DNA of 64,000 bases from Streptomyces calvus (GCF_006782915.1 NZ_VCNP01000007.1:1-64000); one strand, 5' to 3'; positions 1 through 8,470 are shown, counted from the stretch's first letter. Notes: generated by a model not told the origin, from the sequence alone. Program-made: numbers and translations.

Positions 1-675
1 CTCCGGGTGGCCCCAGCCCTTGCCGTTCTTGGCGATGGGCTCGCCCGCCGCGTAGGACCGTCCGCACGGGCAGCGGCCGGGGAACTTGGCCTTGATCGTG
101 CGGGTAGCGGAGGTACCGGCACGCCGCCGGCCCGGCTTGCCGCCGCCGGAGGTGCGCTGGGCGGCGGTGCCGGCCGGGCGGACGGGAGAGGGCGGCGGCT
201 CGGGCGAGCCCAGCGCGCTGCCGGCGTCCTGCTGCGCGGCGGCCGCCTGGCTGGCGGCGCGGTCGGCGAAGTCGTTGAGCGGGTCGCCGTCGACCTGGTG
301 GGCGGGGACGTAGCGGAACTCCACCGAGCGGTCCTGCAGCAGGTCGTCGATGCGGACGACGAGGTCCTGGTTGGCGACCGGCTTGCCGGCCGCGGTCCGC
401 CAGCCGTTGCGCTTCCAGCCGGGCAGCCAGGTGGTGACGGCCTTCATCGCGTACTGCGAGTCCATCCGGACCTCGAGCGGCACGGCCGGGTCCGTCGCGG
501 CCAGCAGCCGCTCCAACGCGGTGAGTTCGGCGACGTTGTTGGTGGTCCTGCCGAGCGCTCCCGCCTCCCAGCGGACCGGTGTCCCGGAGGCGTCGGCGAC
601 CACCCAGGCCCAGCCAGCGGGCCCGGGGTTTCCCTTGGAAGCCCCGTCGCACGCGGCCACAACACGTTCACCCAT
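1..675 (-). CDS. rnhA: ribonuclease HI with C-terminal extension (3' end cut by window)
   Basis: Reverse-strand frame open from ATG at 675 to the window edge (225 codons seen). It removes the RNA strand of RNA:DNA hybrids in the cytoplasm. The N-terminus shows the RNase H hallmarks: CDGASKGNPGPAGWAW (first catalytic Asp), NNVAELTAL (catalytic Glu) and MDSQYA (catalytic Asp), then VPAHQVDGDPLND with the active-site His/Asp region. After about residue 150 a low-complexity Ala/Gly/Pro linker leads to a small cysteine-containing tail (CPCGRSYAAGEP), an extension beyond the usual ~150 aa enzyme; a zinc-knuckle-like role is only a guess. An in-frame ATG at 687 is an alternative start. The identification of the catalytic domain is firm. 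Confidence 0.93.
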   Translation of the reverse strand, partial: MGERVVAACDGASKGNPGPAGWAWVVADASGTPVRWEAGALGRTTNNVAELTALERLLAATDPAVPLEVRMDSQYAMKAVTTWLPGWKRNGWRTAAGKPVANQDLVVRIDDLLQDRSVEFRYVPAHQVDGDPLNDFADRAASQAAAAQQDAGSALGSPEPPPSPVRPAGTAAQRTSGGGKPGRRRAGTSATRTIKAKFPGRCPCGRSYAAGEPIAKNGKGWGHPE

Positions 676-721
676 GTGCCCGATCATGCCACGCCCGGCC
701 GGGTCCGCACGGCCCGGGCAT

Positions 722-767
722 CGCGGGCGAGCCGTACGGCCGGGGTGCGCGGGCGAGCCGTACGGCC
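722..767. repeat. 20-bp direct repeat in intergenic gap
   Basis: CGCGGGCGAGCCGTACGGCC occurs at 722-741 and again at 748-767, a 26-bp period. It lies in the 308-bp gap between rnhA and the VOC gene. No convincing gene is seen in this gap. The CCGTACGG core is self-complementary, so each copy could form a small hairpin. Confidence 0.6.
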
Positions 768-983
768 CCGCGGTCCGGGCGCCGGCCTTCCCGGGCCACC
801 CGGCCGACGGCCCGCCGCCCGGCCCGGTGTCCCCGGCGTGTCCACCGGGGATGGGCGGGGCCGGCGATCCGGTGGGGGCCTGAGCGTGGCCCGGAACCCG
901 CGGGCCGCCGTGTGTCCGGGCGCCGGTGCGGTGGGCCGGCTGCCGATGGGGCCCGCGCGGCGGGGCCCGTCGTCCGGCCGGTG

Positions 984-1466
984 TCACCGGCCCGCGTAGG
1001 CCTCCTCCAGGGCCGCGATGTCGATCTTGCCCATCGACATCATGGCCTTCATCGCGCGGTCCGCCTTCTCCCGGTCCGGGTCGCTGATCATCTCGGTCAG
1101 CCGCACCGGGTTGACCTGCCAGGAGACGCCGAACCGGTCCTTGAGCCAGCCGCAGGGGCCGTGCTCGCCGCCGCCTTCGACGAGCTTCTCCCAGTAGTGG
1201 TCGACCTCCGCCTGGTCCGCGCAGTCGAGCTGGAAGGAGATCGCCTCGTTGAACGTGAACTCCGGTCCGCCGTTCAGCGCGACGAACTTCTGGCCGTTGG
1301 CCGTGAACTCCACGGTGAGGACGTCGCCCTCGGGGCCCGGACCGGACGCGGTGTAGTGGAGGATCCGGCTGATGCCCGAATCCTTGAAGAGGGAGACGTA
1401 GAAGTTCGCGGCCTCCTCCGCCTGGCCGTCGAACCAGAGGCAGGTGGTGAATCCATCGGCGGTCAT
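984..1466 (-). CDS. VOC superfamily protein (PhnB-like)
   Basis: 160 aa cytosolic protein of the glyoxalase/bleomycin-resistance/dioxygenase (VOC) fold, PhnB / 3-demethylubiquinone-methyltransferase-like branch. Family signatures are [17 protein letters not shown] near the N-terminus (first beta-alpha-beta module) and the paired second half around [17 protein letters not shown] and [13 protein letters not shown]. The start at ATG 1466 is chosen because GGGAGGT lies just upstream. An in-frame start 30 nt further upstream would add ten residues without homology. The substrate cannot be told from sequence; many relatives are of unknown function. It stands alone, transcribed away from the clpP3 operon. 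Confidence 0.85.
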   Translation of the reverse strand: MTADGFTTCLWFDGQAEEAANFYVSLFKDSGISRILHYTASGPGPEGDVLTVEFTANGQKFVALNGGPEFTFNEAISFQLDCADQAEVDHYWEKLVEGGGEHGPCGWLKDRFGVSWQVNPVRLTEMISDPDREKADRAMKAMMSMGKIDIAALEEAYAGR

Positions 1467-1847
1467 GAGTACCTCCCGGGCGTGGAACACGGTCATGGGT
1501 GTCGACCGGTCCGCGCCCCGGAACTCATCGGTGCGGCGCCGAACCGGTCAGGACGGCGGTGCCGGGCCGTCGGCCCGGCACCCCGCGCACGACGCCGCCA
1601 TCCGACTCCCGAAGCGGGCGCCGGCGCCCGGAGAGCGGAAGCGCGCACTCGCCTCCGGGCGCCGCCCGGCCCGCTGGACGCAGTCTCCGGCCGGGGCGGC
1701 ACGCGCGCGCTCAGCCGCCGCGAGCGGCGCCCCGGCCGCCCGACACGGGCCCGGGCCGACTCCGCGGCGACGGACGAGCCGGACCGCTGGTCGGCCATGT
1801 CACGGACCCCTTCCGGGAGTTGAGGCACAGTCAGGCCGGACGGCCGC

Positions 1848-1877
1848 TCTGCCCGTGGCGAATCTGCCACGGGCAGA
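1848..1877 (+). promoter_or_regulatory. tandem PopR-type palindromes upstream of clpP3
   Basis: Two adjoining sites of the form TCTGCC-N3-GGCAGA: a degenerate one at 1848-1862 (TCTGCC-CGT-GGCGAA) and a perfect one at 1863-1877 (TCTGCC-ACG-GGCAGA). Together 1847-1859 and 1866-1878 also form a perfect 13-bp inverted repeat. As I recall, S. lividans PopR binds TTCTGCC-N3-GGCAGAA upstream of the clpP3 operon, which these sites match except for the outermost base. The site lies about 90 bp before the clpP3 start. Apart from it, the 500-bp gap 1467-1966 shows nothing I can name. Confidence 0.75.
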
Positions 1878-1966
1878 GAAACGGCCGCCCGGCGCCGCCA
1901 CCGGCCGACAGTGGAGACACGCGGCCGCCCGGGCCGCGTTCCGACGAGCGATCACCAGGAGCGCCC

Positions 1967-2623
1967 ATGTCTCCACTCACCGCCGGCCCCCGGCCGGCCG
2001 CACTGCCCCGGGCCGAGGAGGGCGACACCCCGCCGACCCAGTTCGACGACCACCTCGCCGCCCAGCTGCTCGCGCAGCGGATCGTGCTGCTCGGCACCCA
2101 GGTCGACGAGGTCTCCGCCAACCGGGTGTGCGCACAGCTGCTGATCCTGTCCGCCGAGGACCCCCGCACCGACATCGCCCTGTACATCAACAGCCCCGGC
2201 GGTTCCGTGCACGCGGGGCTGGCCATCTACGACACGATGCGGCTCATCCCGAACGACGTCTCGACCCTCGCCATGGGCTTCGCGGCCAGCATGGGGCAGT
2301 TCCTGCTCTGTGTCGGCACGCCCGGCAAGCGGTACGCCCTGCCCAACGCGCGCATCATGATGCACCAGCCGTCGGGCGGCATCGGCGGCACCACCGCCGA
2401 CATCGAGATCCAGGCGGCGAACCTGGAGTTCACCAAGCGGACCATCGAACGGATCACCGCCGAGCACACCGGCCAGACCCCGGAGACCATCTCCCGGGAC
2501 GGCGACCGGGACCGCTGGTTCACCGCCGAGCAGGCGCGGGAGTACGGGATGGTCGACCGGGTGGTGGAGTCGCTCGACGACGTCCGCCCGGCCGCCGCAC
2601 GACGCAGGATGGGGCTGCAGTGA
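1967..2623 (+). CDS. clpP3: ATP-dependent Clp protease proteolytic subunit, ClpP3 type
   Basis: 218 aa serine protease subunit of the Clp barrel in the cytoplasm, working with Clp ATPases. The complete catalytic triad is present: Ser108 in GFAASMGQ, His133 in MMHQPSGG and Asp182 in DRDRWF, with the same spacing as E. coli ClpP. The oligomerisation region YINSPGGSV is typical. ATG 1967 is preceded by AGGAG. The stop overlaps the start of the next clpP gene (TGATG), so the two are translationally coupled. In Streptomyces this operon is normally silent and is induced by PopR when ClpP1P2 is missing or blocked. Orthology is inferred from the neighbouring popR and sigma gene. Confidence 0.93.
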   Translation: MSPLTAGPRPAALPRAEEGDTPPTQFDDHLAAQLLAQRIVLLGTQVDEVSANRVCAQLLILSAEDPRTDIALYINSPGGSVHAGLAIYDTMRLIPNDVSTLAMGFAASMGQFLLCVGTPGKRYALPNARIMMHQPSGGIGGTTADIEIQAANLEFTKRTIERITAEHTGQTPETISRDGDRDRWFTAEQAREYGMVDRVVESLDDVRPAAARRRMGLQ

Positions 2624-3219
2624 TGGGGACCTACACGATTCCGAACGTCGTCGAGCGCACCCCCAGGGGCGAGCGGTCCTACGACGTGTTCAGCCGGCTG
2701 CTGTCCGAGCGGATCATCTTCCTGGGGACGGAGATCGACGACGGGGTCGCCAACGTGGTCATCGCGCAACTCCTCCATCTGGAGTCCGAGGCCCCGGACA
2801 GCGAGGTCGCGATCTACATCAACTCGCCCGGCGGCTCGTTCACCTCGCTGATGGCGATCTACGACACGATGACGTTCGTACGCGCGCCGATCTCCACGTT
2901 CTGCGTCGGGCAGGCGGCGTCCACGGCGGCCGTACTGCTGGCCGGCGGGGACCCGGGGCGGCGGTTCGTGCTGGAGCACGCGCGCGTGCTGCTCGGGCAG
3001 CCGGCCTCGGGCGGCGCGCGCGGCACGGCGTCCGACCTGTCACTGCAGGCCAAGGAGATGGTGCGGATCCGCTCGCAGGTGGAGGAGGTGCTGTCCCGGC
3101 ACACGCGCCACGATGTCGCGACCCTGCGCGCGGACATGGACCGCGACAAGGTGTTCACCGCCCACGAGGCCGTGGCGTACGGCCTGGCCGACGAGGTGCT
3201 GGCCCGGCGCCTGGCATAG
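2623..3219 (+). CDS. clpP4: ClpP paralogue, ClpP4 type, lacking the catalytic histidine
   Basis: 198 aa second ClpP subunit, overlapping clpP3 by one base. The fold signatures are intact ([17 protein letters not shown]) and two triad residues align: Ser100 and Asp175 (DRDKVF). At the position of the catalytic His, where ClpP3 has MMHQP, this protein reads VLLGQP, so the residue is Gly125. As read, it cannot form the standard triad. It may serve as a structural or regulatory ring partner of ClpP3, as non-catalytic ClpP/ClpR subunits do elsewhere; this is inference. There is no frameshift nearby and base composition is normal, so a simple decay or sequencing artefact is unlikely. Confidence 0.9.
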   Translation: MGTYTIPNVVERTPRGERSYDVFSRLLSERIIFLGTEIDDGVANVVIAQLLHLESEAPDSEVAIYINSPGGSFTSLMAIYDTMTFVRAPISTFCVGQAASTAAVLLAGGDPGRRFVLEHARVLLGQPASGGARGTASDLSLQAKEMVRIRSQVEEVLSRHTRHDVATLRADMDRDKVFTAHEAVAYGLADEVLARRLA

Positions 3220-3245
3220 CCGGAGGGCGCCGGGCCGGGCGGCGG

Positions 3246-3638
3246 TCAGGCGGCCAGGCACAGCCCGTTGCGCGCGGAGCCGGACAGGCCGTGTCCGGCC
3301 CGGCGGGCGGTGCTGCGGACCAGCTCTCCGTGGGCCCGGGTCAGCAGGTCGCCGAGGCCGAGGCCGAGCGCCTGGGCGGCGGCCGCGAGGACTTCCGACG
3401 AGGCCTCCTTGCGGCCCCGCTCCACCTCGGAGAGATAGGGCATGGAGATGCGGGCCGCGTCCGCGACGTCCTTCAGCGTCCGCTCCTGGGCGAGCCGTTC
3501 GCGGCGCAGCACGTCGCCGACGAGGTCGCGCCACAGGGGCTCCCTGGCCGCGGGGGCGGGGTCCGGGGCGGAGGCGGGCGGGGCCTGGCCGGGTCGCAGG
3601 GGGATGACGCGGGCGTGGTTGGGCGCTTGACTGGTCAC
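3246..3638 (-). CDS. popR: PopR-like XRE-family activator of clpP3P4 with C-terminal Ala-Ala degron
   Basis: 130 aa DNA-binding regulator (from GTG 3638; an ATG at 3710 would give 154 aa). The HTH_XRE domain lies around residues 38-100: VLRRERLAQERTLKDVADAA, then ISMPYLSEVERGRKEASSEVL. The protein ends NGLCLAA, resembling the ssrA tail. From published work on S. lividans, PopR is degraded by ClpP1P2 through its last alanines, which couples loss of ClpP1P2 to clpP3P4 induction. The gene is convergent with clpP4 (26 bp apart), and matching palindromes lie before clpP3. The start is uncertain because the purine run before GTG 3638 is very close to it. Confidence 0.85.
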   Translation of the reverse strand: MTSQAPNHARVIPLRPGQAPPASAPDPAPAAREPLWRDLVGDVLRRERLAQERTLKDVADAARISMPYLSEVERGRKEASSEVLAAAAQALGLGLGDLLTRAHGELVRSTARRAGHGLSGSARNGLCLAA

Positions 3639-3857
3639 CCCCTCAGCGTAGGAATTCCGTCGCGCGGGGGAAGGGAGCGGCGTTCCGCCCTGAGTGAAGC
3701 GGCGTCCCACCGCGTGCCGGCCGCGACGTGCGCTGCGCGGACCGGCCCGGCGTGCCGCGGACGCCCCGGACTGCCGCCCGGACCACTCCCGCGTACCATC
3801 GGTCGTACGGGTGACGGCCGCGGGGCACCCGCCCTCCGGCTGTTCGCACTACGGTGT

Positions 3858-3882
3858 GAATGGGTCCGCACCACCCGGGTAC
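3858..3882 (+). promoter_or_regulatory. candidate SigB-family promoter upstream of sigL
   Basis: GAATG-N14-GGGTAC fits the GNNTN-N14-16-GGGTAY consensus of Streptomyces SigB-group sigma factors. It lies 70 bp before the GTG of the SigB-family sigma gene, which suggests self- or cross-activation. Pattern match only. The rest of the 313-bp gap between popR and sigL shows no gene. Confidence 0.45.
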
Positions 3883-3951
3883 CCGCATGGCCGGTAGGGC
3901 CCAGGCACACGCCGGCCGTGACGTTCGTGGGGAGAGGCAAGGGAGACCGCC

Positions 3952-4827
3952 GTGATCCGGTCGCAGGCGCAGGTTGTCGACGAGCACACCGAGGCCGGGA
4001 CGGGTGACGGGGTCCCGCGGGACGTCGTGGACCCCCGCTCGGTCGCCCCGCGCGATGCGCGGGAGCTGTCGCGGCAGTTCTTCCGCCGTATGGCGGAGCT
4101 GGAGGAGGGCACGCACGAGTACCAGTACGCGCGCAACACCCTCATCGAGATGAACATGTCCCTCGTGCGGTTCGCGGCCGGACGGTTCCGCGGCCGGGGC
4201 GACGACATGGACGACATCGTCCAGACCGGCATGATCGGGCTGATCAAGGCCATCGACCGGTTCGAGCTGTCCCGCGAGGTCGAGTTCACCTCCTTCGCGC
4301 TGCCCTACATCGTGGGCGAGATCAAGCGTTTCTTCCGTGACACCACCTGGGCCGTGCACGTGCCGCGCCGCCTCCAGGAGCTGCGCGTCGAACTGGCCAA
4401 GGCCCGCGAGGAACTCGCCAGCCGACTGGACCGCGAGCCCACGGTCGCCGAGCTGGCCACCCTGATGAACATCACCGAACAGCAGGTCGTCGAGGGCCAG
4501 ATCGCGGCCAACGGCTACAACTCGTCGTCGCTGGACGCCGCCCTCACCGGTGACGGCCCCGAGGGCGGGGAGTCCGTCCTGGCCGACTTCATCGGCGTCG
4601 AGGAGGAGCGCCTCGCCCTGGTCGAGGACTTCCACGCGCTGGCCCCGCTGATGGCGGAGCTCAGCGAACGCGACCGGGAGATCATCCACCTGCGGTTCGT
4701 GGAGGAGGCCACGCAGGCGGAGATCGGCGAGCGCCTCGGCTGCTCCCAGATGCACGTGTCCCGGCTGATCAAGCGGATCATCATGCGGCTGCGTGAGGGG
4801 ATGCTGGGCGAGCTGGGCCGCGTCTGA
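3952..4827 (+). CDS. sigL: RNA polymerase sigma factor, SigB/SigF family (SigL type)
   Basis: 291 aa stress sigma factor of the SigB/F/G group. Region 2 lies at about 55-135 (MSLVRFAAGRF, DDMDDIVQTGMIGLIKAIDRF, FTSFALPYIVGEIKRFFRDT), region 3 at about 140-200, and region 4 with its HTH at about 235-285 (SERDREIIHLRFVEE, GERLGCSQMHVSRLIKRI). GTG 3952 follows AAGGGAGA. The symbol rests on gene order: in S. coelicolor sigL (SCO7278, from memory) sits beside popR-clpP3-clpP4. Other SigB-group paralogues cannot be excluded from sequence alone. It is convergent with a GHKL ATPase of the type that acts as anti-sigma factor for this family. A candidate autoregulatory promoter lies upstream. Confidence 0.85.
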   Translation: MIRSQAQVVDEHTEAGTGDGVPRDVVDPRSVAPRDARELSRQFFRRMAELEEGTHEYQYARNTLIEMNMSLVRFAAGRFRGRGDDMDDIVQTGMIGLIKAIDRFELSREVEFTSFALPYIVGEIKRFFRDTTWAVHVPRRLQELRVELAKAREELASRLDREPTVAELATLMNITEQQVVEGQIAANGYNSSSLDAALTGDGPEGGESVLADFIGVEEERLALVEDFHALAPLMAELSERDREIIHLRFVEEATQAEIGERLGCSQMHVSRLIKRIIMRLREGMLGELGRV

Positions 4828-4855
4828 CCGGCGGGCGCGGCGCCACCGGCGCCGT

Positions 4856-5311
4856 TCAGCGTGCGTCGACGGGCAGCACGGCGCGCACCCGCTTGCCGAC
4901 GGGCACCCGCTCCACGTCGACGGTGTGCGCCAGCGCGCGCACGATCTCCAGACCGTGCCGGCCGATGCGCTCGGGGTCGCGCGGGAAGACGCGGGGCAGG
5001 GCGGCGCTGCTGTCGTAGACGGCGACCGTGATGGTGCTGTCCGTGCCCTCCAGTTCCAGGATGTACGGCCCGTCGCTGTGCCGGTCCGCGTTGGTGACCA
5101 GTTCGCTCACCACCAGGAGCACCGCGCCGTCGGCCCGCTCGCCGATCGTGGCGCACCACTCCGTCCTCAGCTGCTCGAGGAACTGCGCGGCGAAGGCCCG
5201 CGCCTCGGCGATGCATCCCGGCTCGCCGGTGAAGTGTGCCGTCCGCCGAAGCGGTTCCACGGGCACGTCGAAACCAGTCGGTATCACTGCCCCGTCCAGG
5301 TGGTAGGTCAT
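4856..5311 (-). CDS. GHKL ATP-binding protein, RsbW-like anti-sigma kinase
   Basis: 151 aa HATPase_c_2 domain protein. The N box is ELVTNADRHSDGPYILEL, and the G1/G2 part is abbreviated around VYDSSAALPRVFPRDPERIGRHGLEIVRALA. Streptomyces has dozens of such proteins; those that bind SigB-group factors act as anti-sigma factors and phosphorylate anti-anti-sigma proteins. The gene points at sigL tail-to-tail with a 28-bp gap, so pairing with SigL is attractive but unproven, since convergent genes are not co-transcribed. Start ATG 5311 follows an AGAGAG purine run. No membrane segment is present. Confidence 0.82.
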   Translation of the reverse strand: MTYHLDGAVIPTGFDVPVEPLRRTAHFTGEPGCIAEARAFAAQFLEQLRTEWCATIGERADGAVLLVVSELVTNADRHSDGPYILELEGTDSTITVAVYDSSAALPRVFPRDPERIGRHGLEIVRALAHTVDVERVPVGKRVRAVLPVDAR

Positions 5312-5456
5312 GCGTTTCTCTCTGCGAAGCCGGTCCGGCCGGACGATCCGCACCAGTCCTGGTACCCCGAGTCCGGCCGTGCAGTCCACCCGATCCGTGT
5401 GCGGCCCGCGGGGCGGGGAACCCGGGCTGCGCCGGGGTACGGCGGAAGGGCGTGCC

Positions 5457-6041
5457 ATGAACGGACTGACGGCGGTGCGGAGCCTCGCCACGCTGCCCGT
5501 GGTGACGCTGGGCGGCGACGCCGTGGCGCACGTGAAGGACACCGTCTTCGACCCCTCGGGCGAGCGGATCGCGCGTTTCACGCTCACCGGACGGAGCCTG
5601 CTGTCGGGCCCGCTGCCGCGGGACCTGCCCTGGCCCGCGGTGCACTGCCTCGGGCGGCACGCCGTCATGGTGCGCGACGAGGGCGCGCTGTTCGACCTGC
5701 CTCTGTCGGTGGCGCGCCGCGAGGCGGTGCGCGGCCGGCTGCTCGGGTCGCAGGTGGTGACCGAGGACGGCCGCACGGTGGGCACGGTGCTGGACGTGCT
5801 GGTGGAGGGCGGCACCAGCGGCCGGCTCGTCGCGTTCCGGCTGGCCGCGCAGCGGGAGCTGGTGCACGGCTCGCGGCACCGCCGGCACCGGGTGTACGTG
5901 CCGCGCGGCGAGGCGCTGAGCGTCACGGGCCGCACGCTGGTGATCCCCGCGCACGCGACGGCGTACGTGACCGACGACCTGCCGGGTTTCGTGGCGCGTG
6001 TCGGCGCGGGCCACGACCGGGGCGGAGGCGGGGTGCGGTGA
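5457..6041 (+). CDS. PRC-barrel domain protein (first of pair)
   Basis: 194 aa protein with two PRC-barrel-like beta domains, recognisable from repeated blocks such as GDAVAHVKDTVFDPSGERIARFTLTG-type strands near residue 20 and VVTEDGRTVGTVLDVLVEGGTS near residue 100. PRC barrels bind proteins or RNA and occur in RimM and photosynthetic reaction centres; in Streptomyces these stand-alone copies have no assigned role. ATG 5457 is used. The stop overlaps the next start (TGATG), so it is co-translated with a second PRC protein. It is divergent from the GHKL ATPase, with 145 bp between the starts. Confidence 0.75.
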   Translation: MNGLTAVRSLATLPVVTLGGDAVAHVKDTVFDPSGERIARFTLTGRSLLSGPLPRDLPWPAVHCLGRHAVMVRDEGALFDLPLSVARREAVRGRLLGSQVVTEDGRTVGTVLDVLVEGGTSGRLVAFRLAAQRELVHGSRHRRHRVYVPRGEALSVTGRTLVIPAHATAYVTDDLPGFVARVGAGHDRGGGGVR

Positions 6042-6463
6042 TGCTGTTCTCCCGGGTGCGCGGGCTGCCCGTGCTGACGCCGGGTGCCGCCGACCGGATC
6101 GGGGTGGTGCGGGCGCTGACGGTCGACGCGGCGGCCGGGCGGGTCACGCACGTCCGGATAGGGCGCGGACGGCTGCGCGGGCAGGCCGTGGTGGCGTGGG
6201 AGGCGCTGGGTGCGGTCGGCACGGACATGCTGGTCGTGCGTTCGGCCGACGGGCCGGCCGGGGCGCCGCAGCACCGTGATCTGCTCGGTGCCAGGGTGCT
6301 CACGGAGTGCGGTGAGGAGCGCGGCACGGTGCTCGACGCGGCCTTCGACCCGGTCACGGCCCGGGTCGAGACGGTGCTGACGACGTTCGGTGAGGTGCCG
6401 CCGGGCCTGCTGCTGGGTCTGGGCGACCACGCGCTGGTGATCCGGACCGGACATCATCGCTGA
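6041..6463 (+). CDS. PRC-barrel domain protein (second of pair)
   Basis: 140 aa, translationally coupled to the preceding PRC-barrel gene by a TGATG overlap. It begins LFSRVRGLPVLTPGAADRIG and ends with a second barrel-like block (LLGARVLTECGEERGTVLDA), the same layout as its upstream neighbour but shorter. The pair probably arose by duplication or forms a heteromer; this is inference. The codon before the ATG is GTG, which could equally be the start. No catalytic residues or membrane segments are visible. Confidence 0.72.
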   Translation: MLFSRVRGLPVLTPGAADRIGVVRALTVDAAAGRVTHVRIGRGRLRGQAVVAWEALGAVGTDMLVVRSADGPAGAPQHRDLLGARVLTECGEERGTVLDAAFDPVTARVETVLTTFGEVPPGLLLGLGDHALVIRTGHHR

Positions 6464-6524
6464 CGGCCGACGCGGACGGACCTCCCGGCGGGCGAGGGGC
6501 GCCGGGCCTGCTTAGCGTGCACAC

Positions 6525-7796
6525 GTGAGCGCACGCATCTCCTCCGACCGTCCGGCCGCCCGCCACGGCTGGCCGCAGGCCCTCGTCACGGTTCTCGGCG
6601 GACTGGTCGCCATGGGTGCGGTGGCCGCGCTCGGGCTGTGGGCGGCCGGTGCCACGGACCTGCCGGGGGGCTCCTTCCCCGCGGTGGTCGCGGCGACGGT
6701 GGTCACGGCCGTCGGCGGCACGGTGGAGCTGTCCGGGGACGCCGGTGCGCTGGCCGGCACGGAGGGCGGTCTGACCGTCATCCCGCTGTCGGTGACGCTG
6801 GCCGGGGCGCTGGTCGTCGGCACCGGTTTCCTGCGTCCGCTGCGGCGCCGGGCGGTGGCCGGGGCTCCGGAGCTGGCCGGGTGGGCGGCACGGATCGCCG
6901 TGCTGTGGCTGCTCGCGCTCCTCGGTCTGGCGCTCGCCGCCCGGCACACCTTCGAGATCTCCCTCGGCGACGGCCCGCTCGGTGACCTGGGTGAGCTGTT
7001 CGGGCTGACGCCCGTGGTCGGGTTCGCGGCGGACGTGCCGCTGACCGTCCTCATCGGCCTGGTCTGGCTGGCCGGGGTGCTGGTGGTGGCGCTGCTGGCG
7101 TCCCCCGGCGCTGCGCTGCCTGCCGGGCTGCTGCGCTTCGGGCCGGCGGTGCGTCCGGCGGCGCACACGATGGTGCGGCTGCTCCTCGCGGCCGTGGTGA
7201 TCTGTCTGGTCGTCGCGCTGTTCGTCGCCGCCACCCGGGGCCACGCGGTCGAGACGTTCGCGGTGATCCTGCTCGGGCTGCCCAACGTGGCCTGGCTGGC
7301 GCTGACGGTCGGGCTCGGCGCCACCTGGGACGGCCGGGTCGAGGGACCCTTCGGGCTGCCGATGCCGCACGTCCTCGACGAGGTGCTGCGCACACCGGAC
7401 GTCTCCGCGCTCAACCTGGGCACCCTGGTCGAGCACGACGGCGGGCGCTGGTGGTGGCTGCTGGTGGCGGACGCCGTGCTGCTGCTCGCCGCCGCGTTCC
7501 TGACGGCGTCCGCGTCCCCGGCCGGGGTTCCGGCCTGGCAGCACGCCGTACGCATGGCGGTGGCGCTGGCGCTGACGGTACTGATGATCTGCCTGATGGC
7601 GCGGATCTCCGCGCGGATCGGTCTGTCCGTGCTCGGCATCGGTGACCTCGGCGACGGGTTCTCCGGGCAGGTGCTGCTGAAGCCGCGGCTGTGGACCGCG
7701 CTGGGGCTGGCGCTGCTGTGGGGGCTGGTGGCCGGGTTCGCGGGGGCGTGGCTGGCGCGCGCGGTGCGGCGGCGGGGCCGCGGGGCGGAGCGCTGA
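6525..7796 (+). CDS. streptophobe family multi-pass membrane protein
   Basis: 423 aa very hydrophobic protein with roughly nine to eleven predicted membrane spans, for example around residues 20-42, 85-105, 120-145, 185-210, 220-245, 345-365 and 395-415. It resembles the streptophobe family, which is confined to Streptomyces and relatives and has no known function. It starts at GTG 6525. The hydrophilic N-terminus is very short and basic residues follow each span. A promoter or RBS is not obvious. It stands alone, convergent with the next gene 13 bp away. Confidence 0.8.
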   Translation: MSARISSDRPAARHGWPQALVTVLGGLVAMGAVAALGLWAAGATDLPGGSFPAVVAATVVTAVGGTVELSGDAGALAGTEGGLTVIPLSVTLAGALVVGTGFLRPLRRRAVAGAPELAGWAARIAVLWLLALLGLALAARHTFEISLGDGPLGDLGELFGLTPVVGFAADVPLTVLIGLVWLAGVLVVALLASPGAALPAGLLRFGPAVRPAAHTMVRLLLAAVVICLVVALFVAATRGHAVETFAVILLGLPNVAWLALTVGLGATWDGRVEGPFGLPMPHVLDEVLRTPDVSALNLGTLVEHDGGRWWWLLVADAVLLLAAAFLTASASPAGVPAWQHAVRMAVALALTVLMICLMARISARIGLSVLGIGDLGDGFSGQVLLKPRLWTALGLALLWGLVAGFAGAWLARAVRRRGRGAER

Positions 7797-7809
7797 ACCG
7801 GCCGGGAGG

Positions 7810-8220
7810 TCAGGCGACGGGGACGCCGAGGACCCGGGCGGCGCGCTGCATGCGCAGGGCGTCCACGGACTCGGCCAGCAGTTCGTACTCGGTGGTCTCG
7901 TCGCCGGTGGCGACGCGCACCATCCGTCCGGCGGCGAGCGCCTCGGCCACCGCTTCCTGCCGGGCGACGTCGCCGCACCAGGTGCGCAGCACGGTGGGCA
8001 CGTCGGGGACGTTCGGGGGTACGGGCACGAGCGCGCCCGGCGGTAAGTGCTCGGAGTCGGGCCGGGGGTCGAGGCGCTCGGCGATCCAGGAGGCGCGGTC
8101 GCGCAGCCACCACAGGGCGAGGGCCAGGGTGGGCGCCCGGTAGGTGCCCAGCGGTACGCCGATGCGCCGTCCGTCGCAGATGCCGTACGCCGTGACGTGG
8201 CACAGGAATTCGTCGTGCAC
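7810..8220 (-). CDS. hypothetical protein with a TTA codon
   Basis: 136 aa soluble protein that I do not recognise. It starts at GTG 8220, about 5 nt after GGAGGG. A longer reading to 8283 is possible but lacks an RBS. Its Leu codon 59 (8044-8046) is TTA, which in Streptomyces needs the bldA tRNA, so translation may be tied to late growth. Features are GTYRAPTLALALWWLRDRASWI in the first third, a Pro-rich middle (PPGALVPVPPNVPDVP) and an acidic/alanine-rich C-terminal half. It is convergent with the streptophobe gene. Confidence 0.7.
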   Translation of the reverse strand: MHDEFLCHVTAYGICDGRRIGVPLGTYRAPTLALALWWLRDRASWIAERLDPRPDSEHLPPGALVPVPPNVPDVPTVLRTWCGDVARQEAVAEALAAGRMVRVATGDETTEYELLAESVDALRMQRAARVLGVPVA

Positions 8221-8470
8221 GTTCCCTCCCCCGCTGCGTCGCTCGCCCACCGGACGGGCCGACTGCCCGTTCGTGGCTCGCATGCTGTGCGTGAGGGCGC
8301 CGTCGCGCGGTGTGAAGCGCTCTCCCGTCGAGTATGTTCACCGCTGAATCACTGTCACCACGTGTTTCCGGCCAGTCTCCTGGCATATTCACCGCCGCGC
8401 TTGGCCGAAAACGGCGCGCGCACCGGGCCCCGGGCGGGACCCGGTGCGCGACCGGGGGACGTCGGTGGTG

